A stretch of 64,000 bases of DNA from Paracoccus aurantiacus (GCF_007993065.1 NZ_VOPL01000008.1:1-64000); one strand, 5' to 3'. Counted from the stretch's first letter, positions 16,359 to 26,649 are shown. The notes: generated by a model not told the origin, from the letters alone. Translations and numbers: made by a program.

Positions 16359-16889
16359 ATGTCACAGCCCCCCCGCCGGTCGCGCGGTTTCCGGCAGGCG
16401 TCCAGCCTGCTTGATAAGCCGATCCGACATGCCGCCGAAGGGCGGGGTTTCGCCGTGGCGCGGCTTCTGACCAACTGGGTCGAGGTCGTCGGGGCCGATA
16501 CCGCCGCAAAAGCCCGCCCGGTCAGGATATCGCATGGGCGGCGCAGCTTTGGCGCGACGCTGACGCTTCTGACCACGGGTGCCTATGCGCCGCTTCTGGA
16601 AATGCAGCTTCCCGCGATCCGAGAGCGGGTGAATGCCTGCTATGGCTATAACGCGATTTCGCGCGTGACGTTGACGCAGACCGCGCCAACCGGCTTTGCC
16701 GAAGGTCAGGCCGATTTCGACTATGGCGCCTCGGTTGCGAAAGATGCCGAGCCCGACCCTGAAACCCGGCGCGCCGCTGCGGCGTTGGCGGCGGGTATAT
16801 CCGATCCTGCGCTGCAGGCTGCCGTCGCGCGGCTGGCGGCGCTTAAGCTGGCCCGTGCGGCCAAACCCAACCGAAAGGCCCATTCATGA
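16359..16889 (+). CDS. DUF721 (DciA family) protein
   Basis: A 176-residue protein whose N-terminal half matches DUF721, the family of DciA, the ancestral loader of the replicative helicase DnaB. WVEVVGADTAAKARPVRI and the VNACYGYNAISRVTL segment are typical. The C-terminal part is Ala-rich and charged, ending in a basic tail. The ATG after ACCTGCGGAGCCCGC is chosen; an upstream extension of 43 codons runs into the mutY promoter. Its stop overlaps the dsbA start (ATGA). Family is likely; helicase loading is inferred from the family. Confidence 0.75.
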   Translation: MSQPPRRSRGFRQASSLLDKPIRHAAEGRGFAVARLLTNWVEVVGADTAAKARPVRISHGRRSFGATLTLLTTGAYAPLLEMQLPAIRERVNACYGYNAISRVTLTQTAPTGFAEGQADFDYGASVAKDAEPDPETRRAAAALAAGISDPALQAAVARLAALKLARAAKPNRKAHS

Positions 16890-17641
16890 GCTTCGAAATC
16901 CGTCATTTCCTGTCTGCGTCGCTGATCTCTGCCGCGCTGGCGCTTCCCGCTGCCGCACAGGATGCGACCCCGGTGCCGGATGCCGCAGCCCCCGCGCCCG
17001 CAGCGGATGCCACCACGGCTGAAGCAGCCCCCGCGCCCGCCGCGGCCGAGCCTGTCATTCAGGAAGACCTGTTTCTGGGCGAGGAAAGCGCGCCGCTGAC
17101 GATCTATGAATATGCGAGCTTTACCTGCCCGCACTGCGCCGCGTTCCACAAGGACAGCTTCGAGACGCTGAAAAGCGAATATATCGACACCGGCAAGGTC
17201 CGCTTCGCGATGCGCGACGTCTATTTCGATCAGGTCGGTCTGTGGGCCGGGATCATGGCGCGTTGCGAGCCTGCGAAGTTTTATCCGATTGCCGGCATGC
17301 TGATGGACGAACAGTCCGAATGGCTGGGGGCGCAGGACGGTGCCGCGCTTGTCGATAACCTGCGCAAGATCGGCGCGAAGGCTGGCATGACCGCCGAGCA
17401 GATGGACGCGTGCTGGAACGATCAGGCGCAGGTCGCCAATCTGGTCGCGACCTTCCAGAAGAATGCCGAGGAAGACGGTATCAAGGCCACGCCAACCTTC
17501 ATGATCGGCGGCGAGCAGGTCGAGAACCAGCCTTGGGAAGATCTGAAGGCCAAGATCGACGAAAAGCTTGCCGAAGCAGAAGCCAGTTCGGGTGACGCCG
17601 CCGCACCTGCCACGGACGCGGCCGCGCCTGCGGCCAACTGA
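16886..17641 (+). CDS. DsbA family thiol:disulfide interchange protein
   Basis: A 251-residue periplasmic thioredoxin-fold protein. The signal peptide ends at about PAAAQ (residue 25), followed by an Ala/Pro-rich spacer to about residue 55. The active site CPHC is at 81-84, and the cis-Pro loop is in KATPTFMIGG. Such proteins oxidise or reshuffle disulfides of exported proteins. Extra cysteines outside the active site may form a structural pair. A second Ala-rich low-complexity tail closes the protein. It overlaps the upstream gene by ATGA and the downstream one by TGATG. Confidence 0.88.
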   Translation: MSFEIRHFLSASLISAALALPAAAQDATPVPDAAAPAPAADATTAEAAPAPAAAEPVIQEDLFLGEESAPLTIYEYASFTCPHCAAFHKDSFETLKSEYIDTGKVRFAMRDVYFDQVGLWAGIMARCEPAKFYPIAGMLMDEQSEWLGAQDGAALVDNLRKIGAKAGMTAEQMDACWNDQAQVANLVATFQKNAEEDGIKATPTFMIGGEQVENQPWEDLKAKIDEKLAEAEASSGDAAAPATDAAAPAAN

Positions 17642-18762
17642 TGACGCCGCTCACCGGTCTCAAGGTCGTCGAGCTTGCGCGCATTCTGGCCGGTCCCTGG
17701 GCCGGCCAGATCCTTGCCGATCTTGGTGCGGACGTCGTCAAGGTCGAGGCACCGGAAGGCGACGATACCCGCCGGTGGGGTCCCCCCTTCATCGACCGCG
17801 AGGGCGACCGGTCGGCCGCCTATTTCCACGCTGCCAATCGTGGAAAACAGTCAGTCACTGCGGATTTTCGCACTGCCGAGGGTCAGCAGAAGGTGCGCGA
17901 TCTGATCGCCGATGCCGATATTCTGATCGAGAATTTCAAGCTGGGCGGGCTGGCCAAATACGGGCTGGATTATGCCAGCCTTTCGGCGCTGAACCCGCGC
18001 CTCATCTATTGCAGTGTGACGGGCTTCGGCCAGACCGGCCCTTATGCGCATCGCGCCGGCTATGACTATATCATTCAGGGCATGTCGGGCCTGATGAGCG
18101 TCACCGGAGAGCCGGACGGCCAGCCCCAGAAGGTTGGTGTCGCGGTCACGGACCTGTTCACCGGGATATATGCCTCGACCGCGATACTCGCGGCGGTCGA
18201 GATGCGCCACAGGACCGGGCGCGGCCAGCATATCGACATGGCGCTGCTGGATGTCGCCGTCGCGATCATGGCCAATCAGGCGATGAACTATCTGGCGACC
18301 GGCGATGCGCCCTCTCGGATGGGAAACGCACATCCTAACCTTGTGCCGTATGCGGTCTTTGACTGCGCCGATGGGTGGATCATCATCGCCACCGGCAATG
18401 ACAGCCAGTTCCGCAGGCTATGCGATGTGCTGGGCCTGCCCGCACTGGCGACTGCGCCCGACTATGCTACGAATGCCGACCGCATCCGCAACCGGGACGC
18501 GTTGACCGCAGCGATTTCGGCGGTGACACGGGGGCAGAAGCGTGACCTGCTGCTTGCCGCGCTTGAGGCGCAGGGCATCCCGGCGGGGCCGATCAACGAT
18601 ATGGGGGATGTCTTTGCCGATCCGCAGGTCGTCGCGCGTGCCATGCAGATCGCGCCGGGCGGGGTTCCGGGCGTGCGTCTGCCGGTGACGTTTTCCGAAG
18701 CGACACTGGCCATAGACAGGCCGTCGCCGCGCCTTGGTCAGGACGACCCGATCAGCGGCTGA
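17641..18762 (+). CDS. CaiB/BaiF family (class III) CoA transferase
   Basis: A 373-residue family III CoA transferase that moves CoA between acids through Asp-bound anhydride intermediates. The N-terminal [30 protein letters not shown] block is diagnostic. The catalytic nucleophile is Asp171 in VAVTDLFTG. The substrate cannot be read from sequence. Its start overlaps the dsbA stop. Its 3' end overlaps the convergent lpxK gene by 25 bases. Confidence 0.9.
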   Translation: MTPLTGLKVVELARILAGPWAGQILADLGADVVKVEAPEGDDTRRWGPPFIDREGDRSAAYFHAANRGKQSVTADFRTAEGQQKVRDLIADADILIENFKLGGLAKYGLDYASLSALNPRLIYCSVTGFGQTGPYAHRAGYDYIIQGMSGLMSVTGEPDGQPQKVGVAVTDLFTGIYASTAILAAVEMRHRTGRGQHIDMALLDVAVAIMANQAMNYLATGDAPSRMGNAHPNLVPYAVFDCADGWIIIATGNDSQFRRLCDVLGLPALATAPDYATNADRIRNRDALTAAISAVTRGQKRDLLLAALEAQGIPAGPINDMGDVFADPQVVARAMQIAPGGVPGVRLPVTFSEATLAIDRPSPRLGQDDPISG

Positions 18763-19736
18763 AGCATACGGTCAAGCGGTTCCCAATCCTCAAGTTCCAG
18801 CCTGACCGGCAGGGCGAGCACGTTGCGCCGAAAGTCCTGCGGCAGACGCACGGCGTCCTTTTCGGTCGTGACAAGCTGCGCGCCGGTCAGCCTCGCCTCG
18901 GTCTGAAGGCGCTGCAACAGCGCGGGCGTAAAGGGCTGATGATCGTCAAGCGCTTCACCCCGCACCAGATCGGCACCGAGATCGCGCAATGTGGCAAAGA
19001 ATTTCTCGGGATGGCCGATGCCTGCAAAGGCAAGGACACGATGATCGCGCCAGTCGATCCCGGTCTCAAGCGGCGCAAGCGCACCTTTCAGGTGCGGCAG
19101 ATCAAGTGCCTGACCCCATTCGGCAGCAAAGCGGTCCTGCATCGCAGACGGTCCGATCGAAAGGACCGCGTCCGCGCGCGCAATACCGGCTGCGACCGGC
19201 TCTCTCAGCGGGCCGGCGGGAATGCACAAACCGTTTCCGAAACCCTTCGCGGCATCGACGACAACAAGCGACAGATCGTGCTTCAGCGCCGGGTCCTGAA
19301 AGCCGTCATCAAGCAGAATAAGCGCCGCACCGTCGCCGATTGCCGCCTCCGCGCCAGCGCGGCGGTCATCGGCCACCCAGACGGGCGCGAAGGCGGACAT
19401 CAGCAGCGGTTCATCCCCCACTTCGGCTGCGTTGTGGCGGCGTTCATCGACCCGCGTGGGCGCGCGCGTTGTCCCGCCATAACCCCGGCTGACGATATGA
19501 ACGGCGATGCCTTTTGCCTGAAGGCGCTGCGCAAGCGCGATAACCGTGGGCGTCTTGCCGGTGCCACCCGCATTTATGTTCCCGACGCAGATGACCGGAA
19601 CAGCAAGTTCGGCGGGGTTGCCGCGCGCCAGCCGCCGCGCCGTCGCCGCGCCGTAAGCAGCGCCAAGCGGGCGCAGCAGCGTGGCCGAAAGGCCGGGCTT
19701 GCGGGCAAACCAGAAGGCTGGCGGGCGTCGGCTCAT
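18738..19736 (-). CDS. lpxK: Tetraacyldisaccharide 4'-kinase
   Basis: A 332-residue inner-membrane-associated kinase that phosphorylates the 4' position of the lipid A disaccharide. The membrane-proximal N-terminus precedes the P-loop NAGGTGKT at 55-62, and RGYGG and LDDGFQ motifs follow. The start overlaps the stop of the upstream WaaA-like gene by ATGA, so both belong to one operon running leftwards with DUF4170 and possibly cbiX. The 3' end overlaps the CoA transferase gene on the other strand. Confidence 0.93.
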   Translation of the reverse strand: MSRRPPAFWFARKPGLSATLLRPLGAAYGAATARRLARGNPAELAVPVICVGNINAGGTGKTPTVIALAQRLQAKGIAVHIVSRGYGGTTRAPTRVDERRHNAAEVGDEPLLMSAFAPVWVADDRRAGAEAAIGDGAALILLDDGFQDPALKHDLSLVVVDAAKGFGNGLCIPAGPLREPVAAGIARADAVLSIGPSAMQDRFAAEWGQALDLPHLKGALAPLETGIDWRDHRVLAFAGIGHPEKFFATLRDLGADLVRGEALDDHQPFTPALLQRLQTEARLTGAQLVTTEKDAVRLPQDFRRNVLALPVRLELEDWEPLDRMLQPLIGSS

Positions 19737-20980
19737 GCGGTGTCTCCGGTCGCAAGGTCACGGATGGCGTGGGCGATCCTGTTGGCAACGCCCGCCCCCC
19801 CGGTCGAGACGGCCCAGGCATTCGCCGCGATCTGGGCGGCCTGATCGGCGGCAAGAAGGGCCACCGCCGCCTGCGCGAGGCCAGATCCATCTTCGACCCT
19901 GCGCGCTGCACCTGCGCCGTCAAGCTGCGCCCATTCAGCAGAAAAGGGACCATCCTGCGGGCCGTGAATGGCAGCGGAACCAAGCGACGCGGCTTCGAAC
20001 GGATCGCGGGCGGTCGTCGTCGGCCCTGCGAGGGTAGAACCCATGAAGCAGGATGCCGCAAGCCGATACCAAAGCCCCAGCTCGAACAGGTCGTCGGCAA
20101 GGTAGACATTCACCTCGTCTGTCGGGTCCTCGTCCAGACTGCGTTGCGCAACGATCAGGCCCGCATCGCTCATCCGGCTGGCCATGGCGTCTGCCCGGCG
20201 CGGATCGTCCGGAAGGGCAATCAGAATGGCGCGATGGCTGTAGCGTAGCACCGTCATGTGGGCATCTATCAGGGCCTGCTCTTCTGGCTCTGTCACGTTG
20301 ATCGCGAGCCAAAGCTGGCGGCCCGTGAACGCTTCGGCCAGCGATTCACGCTCGGCCTCAAGATGCTTCAGCGGCTCTCTCGTCTGGGTGATCGGGCCGG
20401 TCACTTCGATCCGGCTTTCGCTGACGCCCATGTCGATCGCCGCATCACGGCTGGCGGCGTCGGGAAGCAGAAGCAGCGTCAGTTGCGACAGAACCGACCG
20501 CCTGCCAAGGCCCAGACTGGCCAAGCCCCAACCGCGTTCAGAGGCGCTGAGGCGGGTTTCGGCCAGCACGATCGGGATGTCGCGCGCCAGCGCTGCTTCG
20601 ATCAGCGGGCGCGGCAGATCGGCGCCGATCAGAAGGATCGCCGCCGGGCGCATCGCGGAAATATGGGCATCCGCCTGCCCCACGCTCAGCGCAGCGTCAG
20701 GCACGGCGCTGATGCCGCGCGTTGCAAGATCGGGCGGCCCCCCCGCAGCGCGACTGACGGCGATCTGCAGCCCGCGCCTGCGCAACTGCATGAGAAGCTG
20801 GATCAGCGTCGGCGGCAGCCCACCATCCGGAAGCGAGGCGACGTCGCCGCCGATGCGCAGCCAGATCAGAGGACCGTCGCCGGTGGGCAGGGCAAGTTCG
20901 GGCAGCGGGGCGGCGGCGGACGCGGAATGTGGCTCGCGCCAGCGCTGCATCCAGCCGCGCAGCCCATGCCCTTGCGCCAC
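19733..20980 (-). CDS. Divergent WaaA (Kdo transferase)-like protein
   Basis: About 415 residues aligning along its length with 3-deoxy-D-manno-octulosonic acid transferase WaaA, but with the family motifs eroded. The catalytic GE of SVGE reads GD. The TELWP block reads ADLPRP, RHPER reads DDPRR, and GGHN before PLEAA reads TARD before PFEAA. The GTG at 20980, just after the DUF4170 stop, is chosen; an ATG at 20950 is the alternative, and the longer frame overlaps DUF4170. It sits next to lpxK, as waaA often does. It may be a regulator, an altered transferase or an inactive paralogue. Confidence 0.65.
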   Translation of the reverse strand: MAQGHGLRGWMQRWREPHSASAAAPLPELALPTGDGPLIWLRIGGDVASLPDGGLPPTLIQLLMQLRRRGLQIAVSRAAGGPPDLATRGISAVPDAALSVGQADAHISAMRPAAILLIGADLPRPLIEAALARDIPIVLAETRLSASERGWGLASLGLGRRSVLSQLTLLLLPDAASRDAAIDMGVSESRIEVTGPITQTREPLKHLEAERESLAEAFTGRQLWLAINVTEPEEQALIDAHMTVLRYSHRAILIALPDDPRRADAMASRMSDAGLIVAQRSLDEDPTDEVNVYLADDLFELGLWYRLAASCFMGSTLAGPTTTARDPFEAASLGSAAIHGPQDGPFSAEWAQLDGAGAARRVEDGSGLAQAAVALLAADQAAQIAANAWAVSTGGAGVANRIAHAIRDLATGDTA

Positions 20981-20982
20981 GA

Positions 20983-21237
20983 TCAGATGCCCAGTTCCGC
21001 CGTCGGGCTTGTCTCGCGGCCTTCGTCCATCAGGCGGTGCAGATGGGCGATGAAATAGCGGGTCTGGGCGCTGTCCACGGTGCGTTGTGCCGCGCCCTTC
21101 CATGCTGCATGGGCCGATGCGAAGTCCGGGAACACGCCGACCACGTCAATGGCCGAGGTGTCGCGGAACTCTGTCCCGTCAAGGTCTTTCAGCTCGCCCC
21201 CGAAAACGAGGTGCAGGCGCTGCTGCTGCTGGGTCAT
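20983..21237 (-). CDS. DUF4170 family protein
   Basis: An 84-residue soluble protein matching DUF4170, a small alphaproteobacterial family often found beside lpxK and Kdo transferase genes. Visible marks are LVFGGELKDL, VVGVFPDFASAHAAWKGAAQRTVD and a C-terminal HLHRLMDE. No catalytic motif is apparent. It ends two bases before the proposed GTG of the WaaA-like gene, so it is co-transcribed with lipid A genes. Function is unknown. Confidence 0.82.
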   Translation of the reverse strand: MTQQQQRLHLVFGGELKDLDGTEFRDTSAIDVVGVFPDFASAHAAWKGAAQRTVDSAQTRYFIAHLHRLMDEGRETSPTAELGI

Positions 21238-21270
21238 GGATGAACTCCTGATGTCGTCGATGGCCGGAAC

Positions 21271-21990
21271 CTAAGCGTCCGCGCGCCGCGACGCAATCGC
21301 TGCGTCAGCCCGGTCAAGCGCGGCGGCTATCAGCGCGGGAACCTCTGGCGCGAGGCCGATCGGGTCAAGAAGCCTGCCTTCGAAACCCGCTTCCGCCAGC
21401 GCCTGCGGTATATCGTCTGTCACATGTTCGGCCCGGGTCGCGAAGAAAGGCAGCGCAATGGCATTCGGGCCAAGATCGCGGGCGGCGTCACGCAAGAAGG
21501 GCGCTTCCTCGATGAAGCCGGTGACAACGCGGCCAAGGCGCAGACGCAGAAGTTCCGCCATCGCCTCGGCCCCGTTGGCAGAGCCGCGCGCCCGCTTCGA
21601 ACCATGCGCGATCAGCAGCAGCGTCACATCGTTCAGGCTCAGCCCGGCATCGCATGCGGCATCGCGCAACTTCGTCAGGCACAGCTCTGCCAGCGTCGGG
21701 TCAAGGCCGAATGGCGCATGGAGATAGGGATCAGCCGCCCCAAGTGCGGCAAGCCGGCGGGGAAGTTCCTTGCCGGTGAACCAGCCCGCCGCCATGAACA
21801 TCGGATAGATCAGCGCGCGCGGTGCATCCGCGACGGCCCGCGCCAGCGCATCCGCATCGGCGAGCGTCGCACCCAGCACCGGGCGCGCAGCAAGCTGCGA
21901 CACGGCAGCGGCAAGATCCTCGATCGCGGCCTGTTGTGGGCCAGGGTCCGAGGGCTGGCCATGGGCGATGATGATGACGGGTCGGGTCAT
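21271..21990 (-). CDS. cbiX: CbiX-type sirohydrochlorin chelatase
   Basis: A 239-residue tandem chelatase-like protein of the CbiX/SirB family, which inserts cobalt or iron into sirohydrochlorin. Each half begins with a metal-binding His motif: IIIAHGQPSDP near residue 10 and LLIAHGSKRARG near residue 127. The length fits the two-domain form. No other cobalamin or siroheme gene is adjacent, so its metal and pathway stay open. It lies 33 bases upstream of the DUF4170 gene on the same strand and could head that operon. Confidence 0.8.
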   Translation of the reverse strand: MTRPVIIIAHGQPSDPGPQQAAIEDLAAAVSQLAARPVLGATLADADALARAVADAPRALIYPMFMAAGWFTGKELPRRLAALGAADPYLHAPFGLDPTLAELCLTKLRDAACDAGLSLNDVTLLLIAHGSKRARGSANGAEAMAELLRLRLGRVVTGFIEEAPFLRDAARDLGPNAIALPFFATRAEHVTDDIPQALAEAGFEGRLLDPIGLAPEVPALIAAALDRADAAIASRRADA

Positions 21991-22067
21991 ACTGGTATCG
22001 GTTAGCGATTCTGGTTAGATCCTGTCAGCCAAACACGAGCGGCGCGCGATCTCAAGACAAGGGTGTC

Positions 22068-22748
22068 ATGTCAGGCTGGGCAGAGTTCATTACCGCCTTC
22101 ATTGCCTTTCTGGCGGCACATATGATCCCGATGCGGCCGCGGCTGAAATCGCGCCTTGTCACAATGCTGGGGCGGGCCGGTTATATCCTTGCCTTCAGCC
22201 TGCTGTCACTGGGCTTACTTTACTGGCTGCTGCTGGCAGCCGGCCGCGCGCCTTACGTCGAAATATGGCCGCAGGCGATCTGGCAGCGCTGGCTGGTGAA
22301 TATCGCGATGCCGCTTGCGCTGCTGCTCTCGGTCTTGGCTGTCGGGCGGCGCAATCCGTTTTCGTTCTTGGGGCGGGCGGACGGATTTGACCCCGACCGC
22401 CCCGGCATCATCGGGCTGACGCGCCACCCGCTGATGTGGGCGCTTGCCATCTGGGCGGGTGCGCATCTTTTGGCCAATGGTGATCTGGCCCATGTTCTGC
22501 TGTTCGGCGTCATGCTGGCATTCGCGCTGTCAGGCGTCATCGGGGCCGAAATCCGTGCCCGGCGCAGTCTGCCCGACTTTCACATGCTTGCCAGGCGGAC
22601 ATCCCTCTGGCCCGGCGCTGCGCTGATCTCCGGCCGGTGGCGGCCGCGCGGCGCGCCTTCCGTGATGCGATTGATGATTGCGCTGCTGCTTTGGCTGCTG
22701 ATCCTGCAGCTGCATCAGCCGCTGATCGGGGTGTCGCCGCTGCCCTGA
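22068..22748 (+). CDS. nnrU: NnrU family membrane protein
   Basis: A 226-residue protein with about six membrane helices matching NnrU. Marks are the N-terminal AHMIPMRP-LK motif, GRRNPFSF, and TRHPLMWALAIWAGAHLLANGD. NnrU was named for its link to nitric oxide reduction in Rhodobacterales, and related proteins (MddA, isoprenylcysteine methyltransferase-like) share the HPxxW region. No denitrification gene is in the window. The 3' end overlaps the convergent FAD oxidoreductase gene by 34 bases. Confidence 0.82.
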   Translation: MSGWAEFITAFIAFLAAHMIPMRPRLKSRLVTMLGRAGYILAFSLLSLGLLYWLLLAAGRAPYVEIWPQAIWQRWLVNIAMPLALLLSVLAVGRRNPFSFLGRADGFDPDRPGIIGLTRHPLMWALAIWAGAHLLANGDLAHVLLFGVMLAFALSGVIGAEIRARRSLPDFHMLARRTSLWPGAALISGRWRPRGAPSVMRLMIALLLWLLILQLHQPLIGVSPLP

Positions 22749-23776
22749 AGCCTGAAGGCTTCGGGGATCGTGTCGCGCCCGTCCAGAACCAGATCGGCAA
22801 TCATCCTTGCCGTGACGGGGGCCATGCCGAACCCGATCTTGAAGCCGCCATTCACCACGAACTGTCCCGGCCTGCCCGGCCATGCACCGATCAGCGGCGC
22901 GCGGGAACGGGCACGCGGCCGGATGCCCGCCCATCGCGACAGAATGGGCGCATCCGCAAGGGTCGGGCAGGTGATCCGGGCGCGGGCGATCACCGCGTCC
23001 AGCAGGCCGTCCACAGCATCATGCGCAAAACTATTTTCCGAGGTAGAGCCGATCCCGACCGTTCCGTCCGCATGCGGGACGATATGCAGGCCATCGGCAT
23101 AGATCTGCGGTGCGTCAGGTGCGGAAAAATCCAGCAGCGCGCTTTGACCTTTGACGCCCTGACCAGCGTTCCGGCCAAGATCGTCGCCCAGCATGGCAAG
23201 ACCCGGTGCGCCGTTGGCCCAGATCACCAGCCCCGACACCGCGCCGATTTCTGCCCGCTGCCCCACTGTCACATCGCCGCTTTTCGTGCGGATCGCTGCG
23301 GCGAGCGCCTCGCAGGCTTGGCGAGGCGACAGGCGCGCGGTCAGATCGTCCAGAAGCCACCAGCTATCGGGACTGTCGGGAATCAGCGCATTTTCGGGGC
23401 GCGTCTGCGTCAACCACATCCGTGCGGCACCCTGCCAGTGCCGCTGCGCGCCCTCGATCCGGGCGCGCAGCTTTGGCAGATCGGCGGCCGATACGGCCTG
23501 GATGCGTCCGGTCTGGGCATATCCCGGATCGCGGCCAGATGTTTCCGCGACCTCCTGCCAGAAGCGTGGCGCGTCCAGAAGGCTGTCGAGCTGCACCTGT
23601 TTCTTGACGTTCCAGCTATCGGGCGCATGCGGTGCCAGCGCGCCGACCGTTCCGCCCGATGAACCTGCGGCGATCCCGTTGGCTTCGATCACGCGCACGC
23701 TGTGGCCACGCCGGGCGATTTCCCAGCCGGCGGAAAGCCCCGCTATTCCCGCCCCAATCACGGTGACGCTTGCCAT
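22715..23776 (-). CDS. FAD-dependent oxidoreductase, DAO family (MnmC2-like)
   Basis: A 353-residue D-amino-acid-oxidase-fold protein. The FAD-binding VIGAGIAGLSAGWEIA is at residues 6-20, and a GSTSE motif and a C-terminal FVVNGGFKIGFGM-P segment are typical. It is divergent from mnmD, 46 bases away. In enterobacteria the two activities are fused in MnmC, whose FAD half strips the carboxymethyl group from cmnm5(s2)U34 of tRNA. The pairing suggests the same job here as separate proteins, but other amine or amino-acid oxidations are possible. The start at MASVTVIG is chosen over an upstream GC-rich extension. Confidence 0.8.
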   Translation of the reverse strand: MASVTVIGAGIAGLSAGWEIARRGHSVRVIEANGIAAGSSGGTVGALAPHAPDSWNVKKQVQLDSLLDAPRFWQEVAETSGRDPGYAQTGRIQAVSAADLPKLRARIEGAQRHWQGAARMWLTQTRPENALIPDSPDSWWLLDDLTARLSPRQACEALAAAIRTKSGDVTVGQRAEIGAVSGLVIWANGAPGLAMLGDDLGRNAGQGVKGQSALLDFSAPDAPQIYADGLHIVPHADGTVGIGSTSENSFAHDAVDGLLDAVIARARITCPTLADAPILSRWAGIRPRARSRAPLIGAWPGRPGQFVVNGGFKIGFGMAPVTARMIADLVLDGRDTIPEAFRLQGSGDTPISG

Positions 23777-23822
23777 TCCGTCGCCCTTTCGCCAGTTGTG
23801 CCGCCGCAAGGAGTTAAACCCG

Positions 23823-24479
23823 ATGAGCATTCAGAACCAGTCTCCCAAACTGGATTGGCGCGATGGCGGCGTGCCGGTTTCGACCATTTTCGACGATCCG
23901 TATTTCAGCCTCGCTGGCGGTCTGGCCGAGACGCGGCACGTTTTTCTGGGCGGGAATGACCTGCCCCAAAGGCTGAGGCCAGGCTTTCATGTTGCTGAAC
24001 TTGGGTTCGGGACGGGGCTGAACCTGCTGGCACTGGCCGAGATCGCGACCCAGCCGATCCGCTTCACCAGCTTCGAAGCTTTTCCGATGGATGATGCGCA
24101 GCTTGCGCGCGCGCATCAGGCATTCCCGGAGCTCTCCGGCCTGACCGAACAACTTCGCCTCGGCTATGGCACGCGCCGGTTCCGGGTCGGTCTGGTCGAC
24201 GTCGACCTGGTCATCGGCGATGCGCGCGACACGCTGTCGCGCTGGCAGGGTGCGGCGGATGCGTGGTTCCTTGACGGCTTTTCGCCCGCGAAGAACCCTG
24301 AACTCTGGGGTTCTGCATTGATGGGCGAAGTCGGTGCGCACACGGCTCCGGGTGGAACCTTTGCCACATATTCCGCGGCCGGTCACGTCCGTCGCGCGCT
24401 GGAAGCGGCAGGCTTCCGGGTCGAGCGCGCGCCGGGTTATGCCGGAAAGCGCCATATGAGCCGGGGCACGCGCCTGTAA
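23823..24479 (+). CDS. mnmD: tRNA (mnm5s2U34)-methyltransferase MnmD
   Basis: A 218-residue stand-alone version of the methyltransferase half of MnmC, which completes the mnm5 group on wobble uridine of several tRNAs. SAM motif ELGFGTGLN lies at 59-67, and the family signature WFLDGFSPAKNPELW is present. A good AAGGAG site precedes the ATG at 23823. It lies head to head with the FAD oxidoreductase and ends four bases from the convergent lytic transglycosylase gene. Confidence 0.9.
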   Translation: MSIQNQSPKLDWRDGGVPVSTIFDDPYFSLAGGLAETRHVFLGGNDLPQRLRPGFHVAELGFGTGLNLLALAEIATQPIRFTSFEAFPMDDAQLARAHQAFPELSGLTEQLRLGYGTRRFRVGLVDVDLVIGDARDTLSRWQGAADAWFLDGFSPAKNPELWGSALMGEVGAHTAPGGTFATYSAAGHVRRALEAAGFRVERAPGYAGKRHMSRGTRL

Positions 24480-24483
24480 TGCC

Positions 24484-26649
24484 TTAGCCGCCGGCCGGAT
24501 TTGCCGAAGCTGCAGCATCCGGACGCGGCGCGGGCCGTGTGCCGACCGGCGCGGCGCTTACCGGGGCCGGCGCAAGTGCCTCTGTCTCGGCAAATGCGGC
24601 AGCAGCGGCTGACAGCGGATCTCCTTGCTGCGGGGGCGGGTTCGAACGGGTCAGCACCTCGGCCAGGGTCTGGCGCGGCTTTGGCGGCGGTGGAACATAG
24701 CCGTCGCCGGTCAGATCCTTCGTCGGCGTCGGTGGGACCGGATGACCCGCGATCCGCGCACGATAGATCGGCAGCGCCTCGGTCACGCGCATGACATAGT
24801 TGCGGGTCTCGTCGAAGGGAATCATTTCGACCCAGTCGACCGGATCGGTTTCAGTCCTGATGTCGCCGAACCGTTCGGTCCATTGGCGCGACCGCCCCGG
24901 CCCTGCGTTATAGCCCGCAGCGACGAGCGCCGATGACGGCCCGAAACGCTCGCGCAGGGTGTTCAGATACGCGGTGCCAAGGCGGGCGTTATAGAACGGG
25001 TCTTCGGTCAGCCGGGCGCGGTCGTAATGCAGCCCGGTCTTTTCCGCCATCTGCTGCGCCGTCGCCGGCATAAGCTGCATGAGCCCAAGCGCGCCGACAT
25101 GCGACGAAACGGTGTGATTGAACTCTGATTCCTGGCGAGAGATCGACATGACGAGTTCTGCCGGCAGGTCCAGCTTTTCGTGTTCAAGTCCGGTCAGCGG
25201 GAAATAAGCGGCGGGAAACACTGCGCCCTGTGCCGCCGCGCGCTTGGCAAGGCGCAAGGCGTGCCAGGGATAGCGCATTTCCAGCGTCACGCGGGCCATG
25301 CGGGCTATATCCTCGGGCGTGGCGCTTTCGGACAGATGCAGCAGGAAACGCTGGCCAAGGTCGGGCTGGCCCGCAGCAAAGGCGAATATGCCCGCCTGAA
25401 ACACCTCGTTTTCCAGCAGTGCAGAGCGCCGCCATTGCGGCAGGGCAGCGTCCGCACGACCCGGAACCGAAAGCGCCGGGTCGGGCGGGGCGCCGATGCG
25501 TTCGGCGGCGAGCTGTCCGTAATAAGTCGATTGCAGTTTCGCCCCGGCCTCGAATGCGGTGCGCGCGGCGTCGGCTTTGCCTGCGGCTTCGTTCGCGCGG
25601 CCCTGCCAATAGAAGGCGCGGGCCTGACTGACGACACCCTTGGTGCCGTCGGCAAGATGGATGAAATGCTGAAGCGCGCGGTCTGCCACGCCGCCGCGCA
25701 GCGCCGCGTAGCCGGCAAGGAATTCAAGATCCGCAAAGGCCTCGCTTCCCGGTGAAAGGAAATGCGGTGCGGCAATCGCCTCTGCCTTGGCCCATTCGCC
25801 GTCCCGCAGATGCGCGCGGGCGTAATCGGCGCGGGCATCCGCCCAGACATCCGGCCTGCGCAACGCCTCGGCAGAGGTCGAGCGTTCCAGCATCAACTCT
25901 TCCGCGAGATCGCCCATCTTGGCCTGCACCCGCCAACGGAAACGGTCCATCGCAAGACCGGCATCGTCGCGCTGCGCCTCGGGCAGCGCAAGGATCAGGG
26001 CATCGGCGCCGCCGCGCCGGGCTTGCGTCGCGATCCGTGCCTCGGCCAGCGGACGCGCGGCGTCGGTCATGCGCGACAGCCCTTGTTGCGCGGCCTGCCA
26101 TTCGAACTGATCCAGCAGCATGAAGACGCGCGCATCGGCCAGATTGGCCAGATCGGCCCCGTTCGCGGCAAGGAAAGCAGTTTCTTCTGCCGCGCTCATC
26201 GGAAGGCTGGTCCAGATGCGCTGTGCTTCGGTGCGGGCGGCATCGGGATCGCGGGCTTTCAGCGCCGCGACAAGCGCGGACGCACCGGCCCCGGTTTGCG
26301 GTTCGTGTCCGGCGAACCAGTCGATCACATCCTGTGCCGGGGTCGTGGCGGAAATCGTTGCCTCGCCCCGCTTGTAAAGCAGTTCCATACCCGGCCAGTC
26401 GGCGTGATCGCGTGCGAAGGTCAGATAGTCGGCGAAGCTGCCCCGCCCGGCGCGCAGTTCGTGCCAGCTCACCAAACGCTCGGCCAGTGGGCCGGATTTC
26501 GCCGCGGCATCATTCGCCGCAGTCCAGTTTTTTGCCCCCGCCGCGGTCAGCGCTGTCGCCATATCGGGCAGCGATTCCGACCGCGCGGGCAGGGCGGCGG
26601 CGACCGCGAAAAGTCCGGCCAGTATTATGTCACGGAAAGGATACATCAT
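24484..26649 (-). CDS. slt: Soluble lytic murein transglycosylase
   Basis: A 721-residue periplasmic GH23 enzyme that cleaves peptidoglycan with 1,6-anhydro ring formation. The signal peptide ends near PARSES (residue 25). A long alpha-superhelical U-domain (about 30-480) precedes the catalytic SLT domain, with Glu507 in SRQESEF and the [13 protein letters not shown] and AGYNAGPGR motifs. A Pro/Ala-rich tail of about 80 residues follows. The start is the double ATG at 26649/26646; the longer frame upstream has no support. Confidence 0.92.
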   Translation of the reverse strand: MMYPFRDIILAGLFAVAAALPARSESLPDMATALTAAGAKNWTAANDAAAKSGPLAERLVSWHELRAGRGSFADYLTFARDHADWPGMELLYKRGEATISATTPAQDVIDWFAGHEPQTGAGASALVAALKARDPDAARTEAQRIWTSLPMSAAEETAFLAANGADLANLADARVFMLLDQFEWQAAQQGLSRMTDAARPLAEARIATQARRGGADALILALPEAQRDDAGLAMDRFRWRVQAKMGDLAEELMLERSTSAEALRRPDVWADARADYARAHLRDGEWAKAEAIAAPHFLSPGSEAFADLEFLAGYAALRGGVADRALQHFIHLADGTKGVVSQARAFYWQGRANEAAGKADAARTAFEAGAKLQSTYYGQLAAERIGAPPDPALSVPGRADAALPQWRRSALLENEVFQAGIFAFAAGQPDLGQRFLLHLSESATPEDIARMARVTLEMRYPWHALRLAKRAAAQGAVFPAAYFPLTGLEHEKLDLPAELVMSISRQESEFNHTVSSHVGALGLMQLMPATAQQMAEKTGLHYDRARLTEDPFYNARLGTAYLNTLRERFGPSSALVAAGYNAGPGRSRQWTERFGDIRTETDPVDWVEMIPFDETRNYVMRVTEALPIYRARIAGHPVPPTPTKDLTGDGYVPPPPKPRQTLAEVLTRSNPPPQQGDPLSAAAAAFAETEALAPAPVSAAPVGTRPAPRPDAAASANPAGG

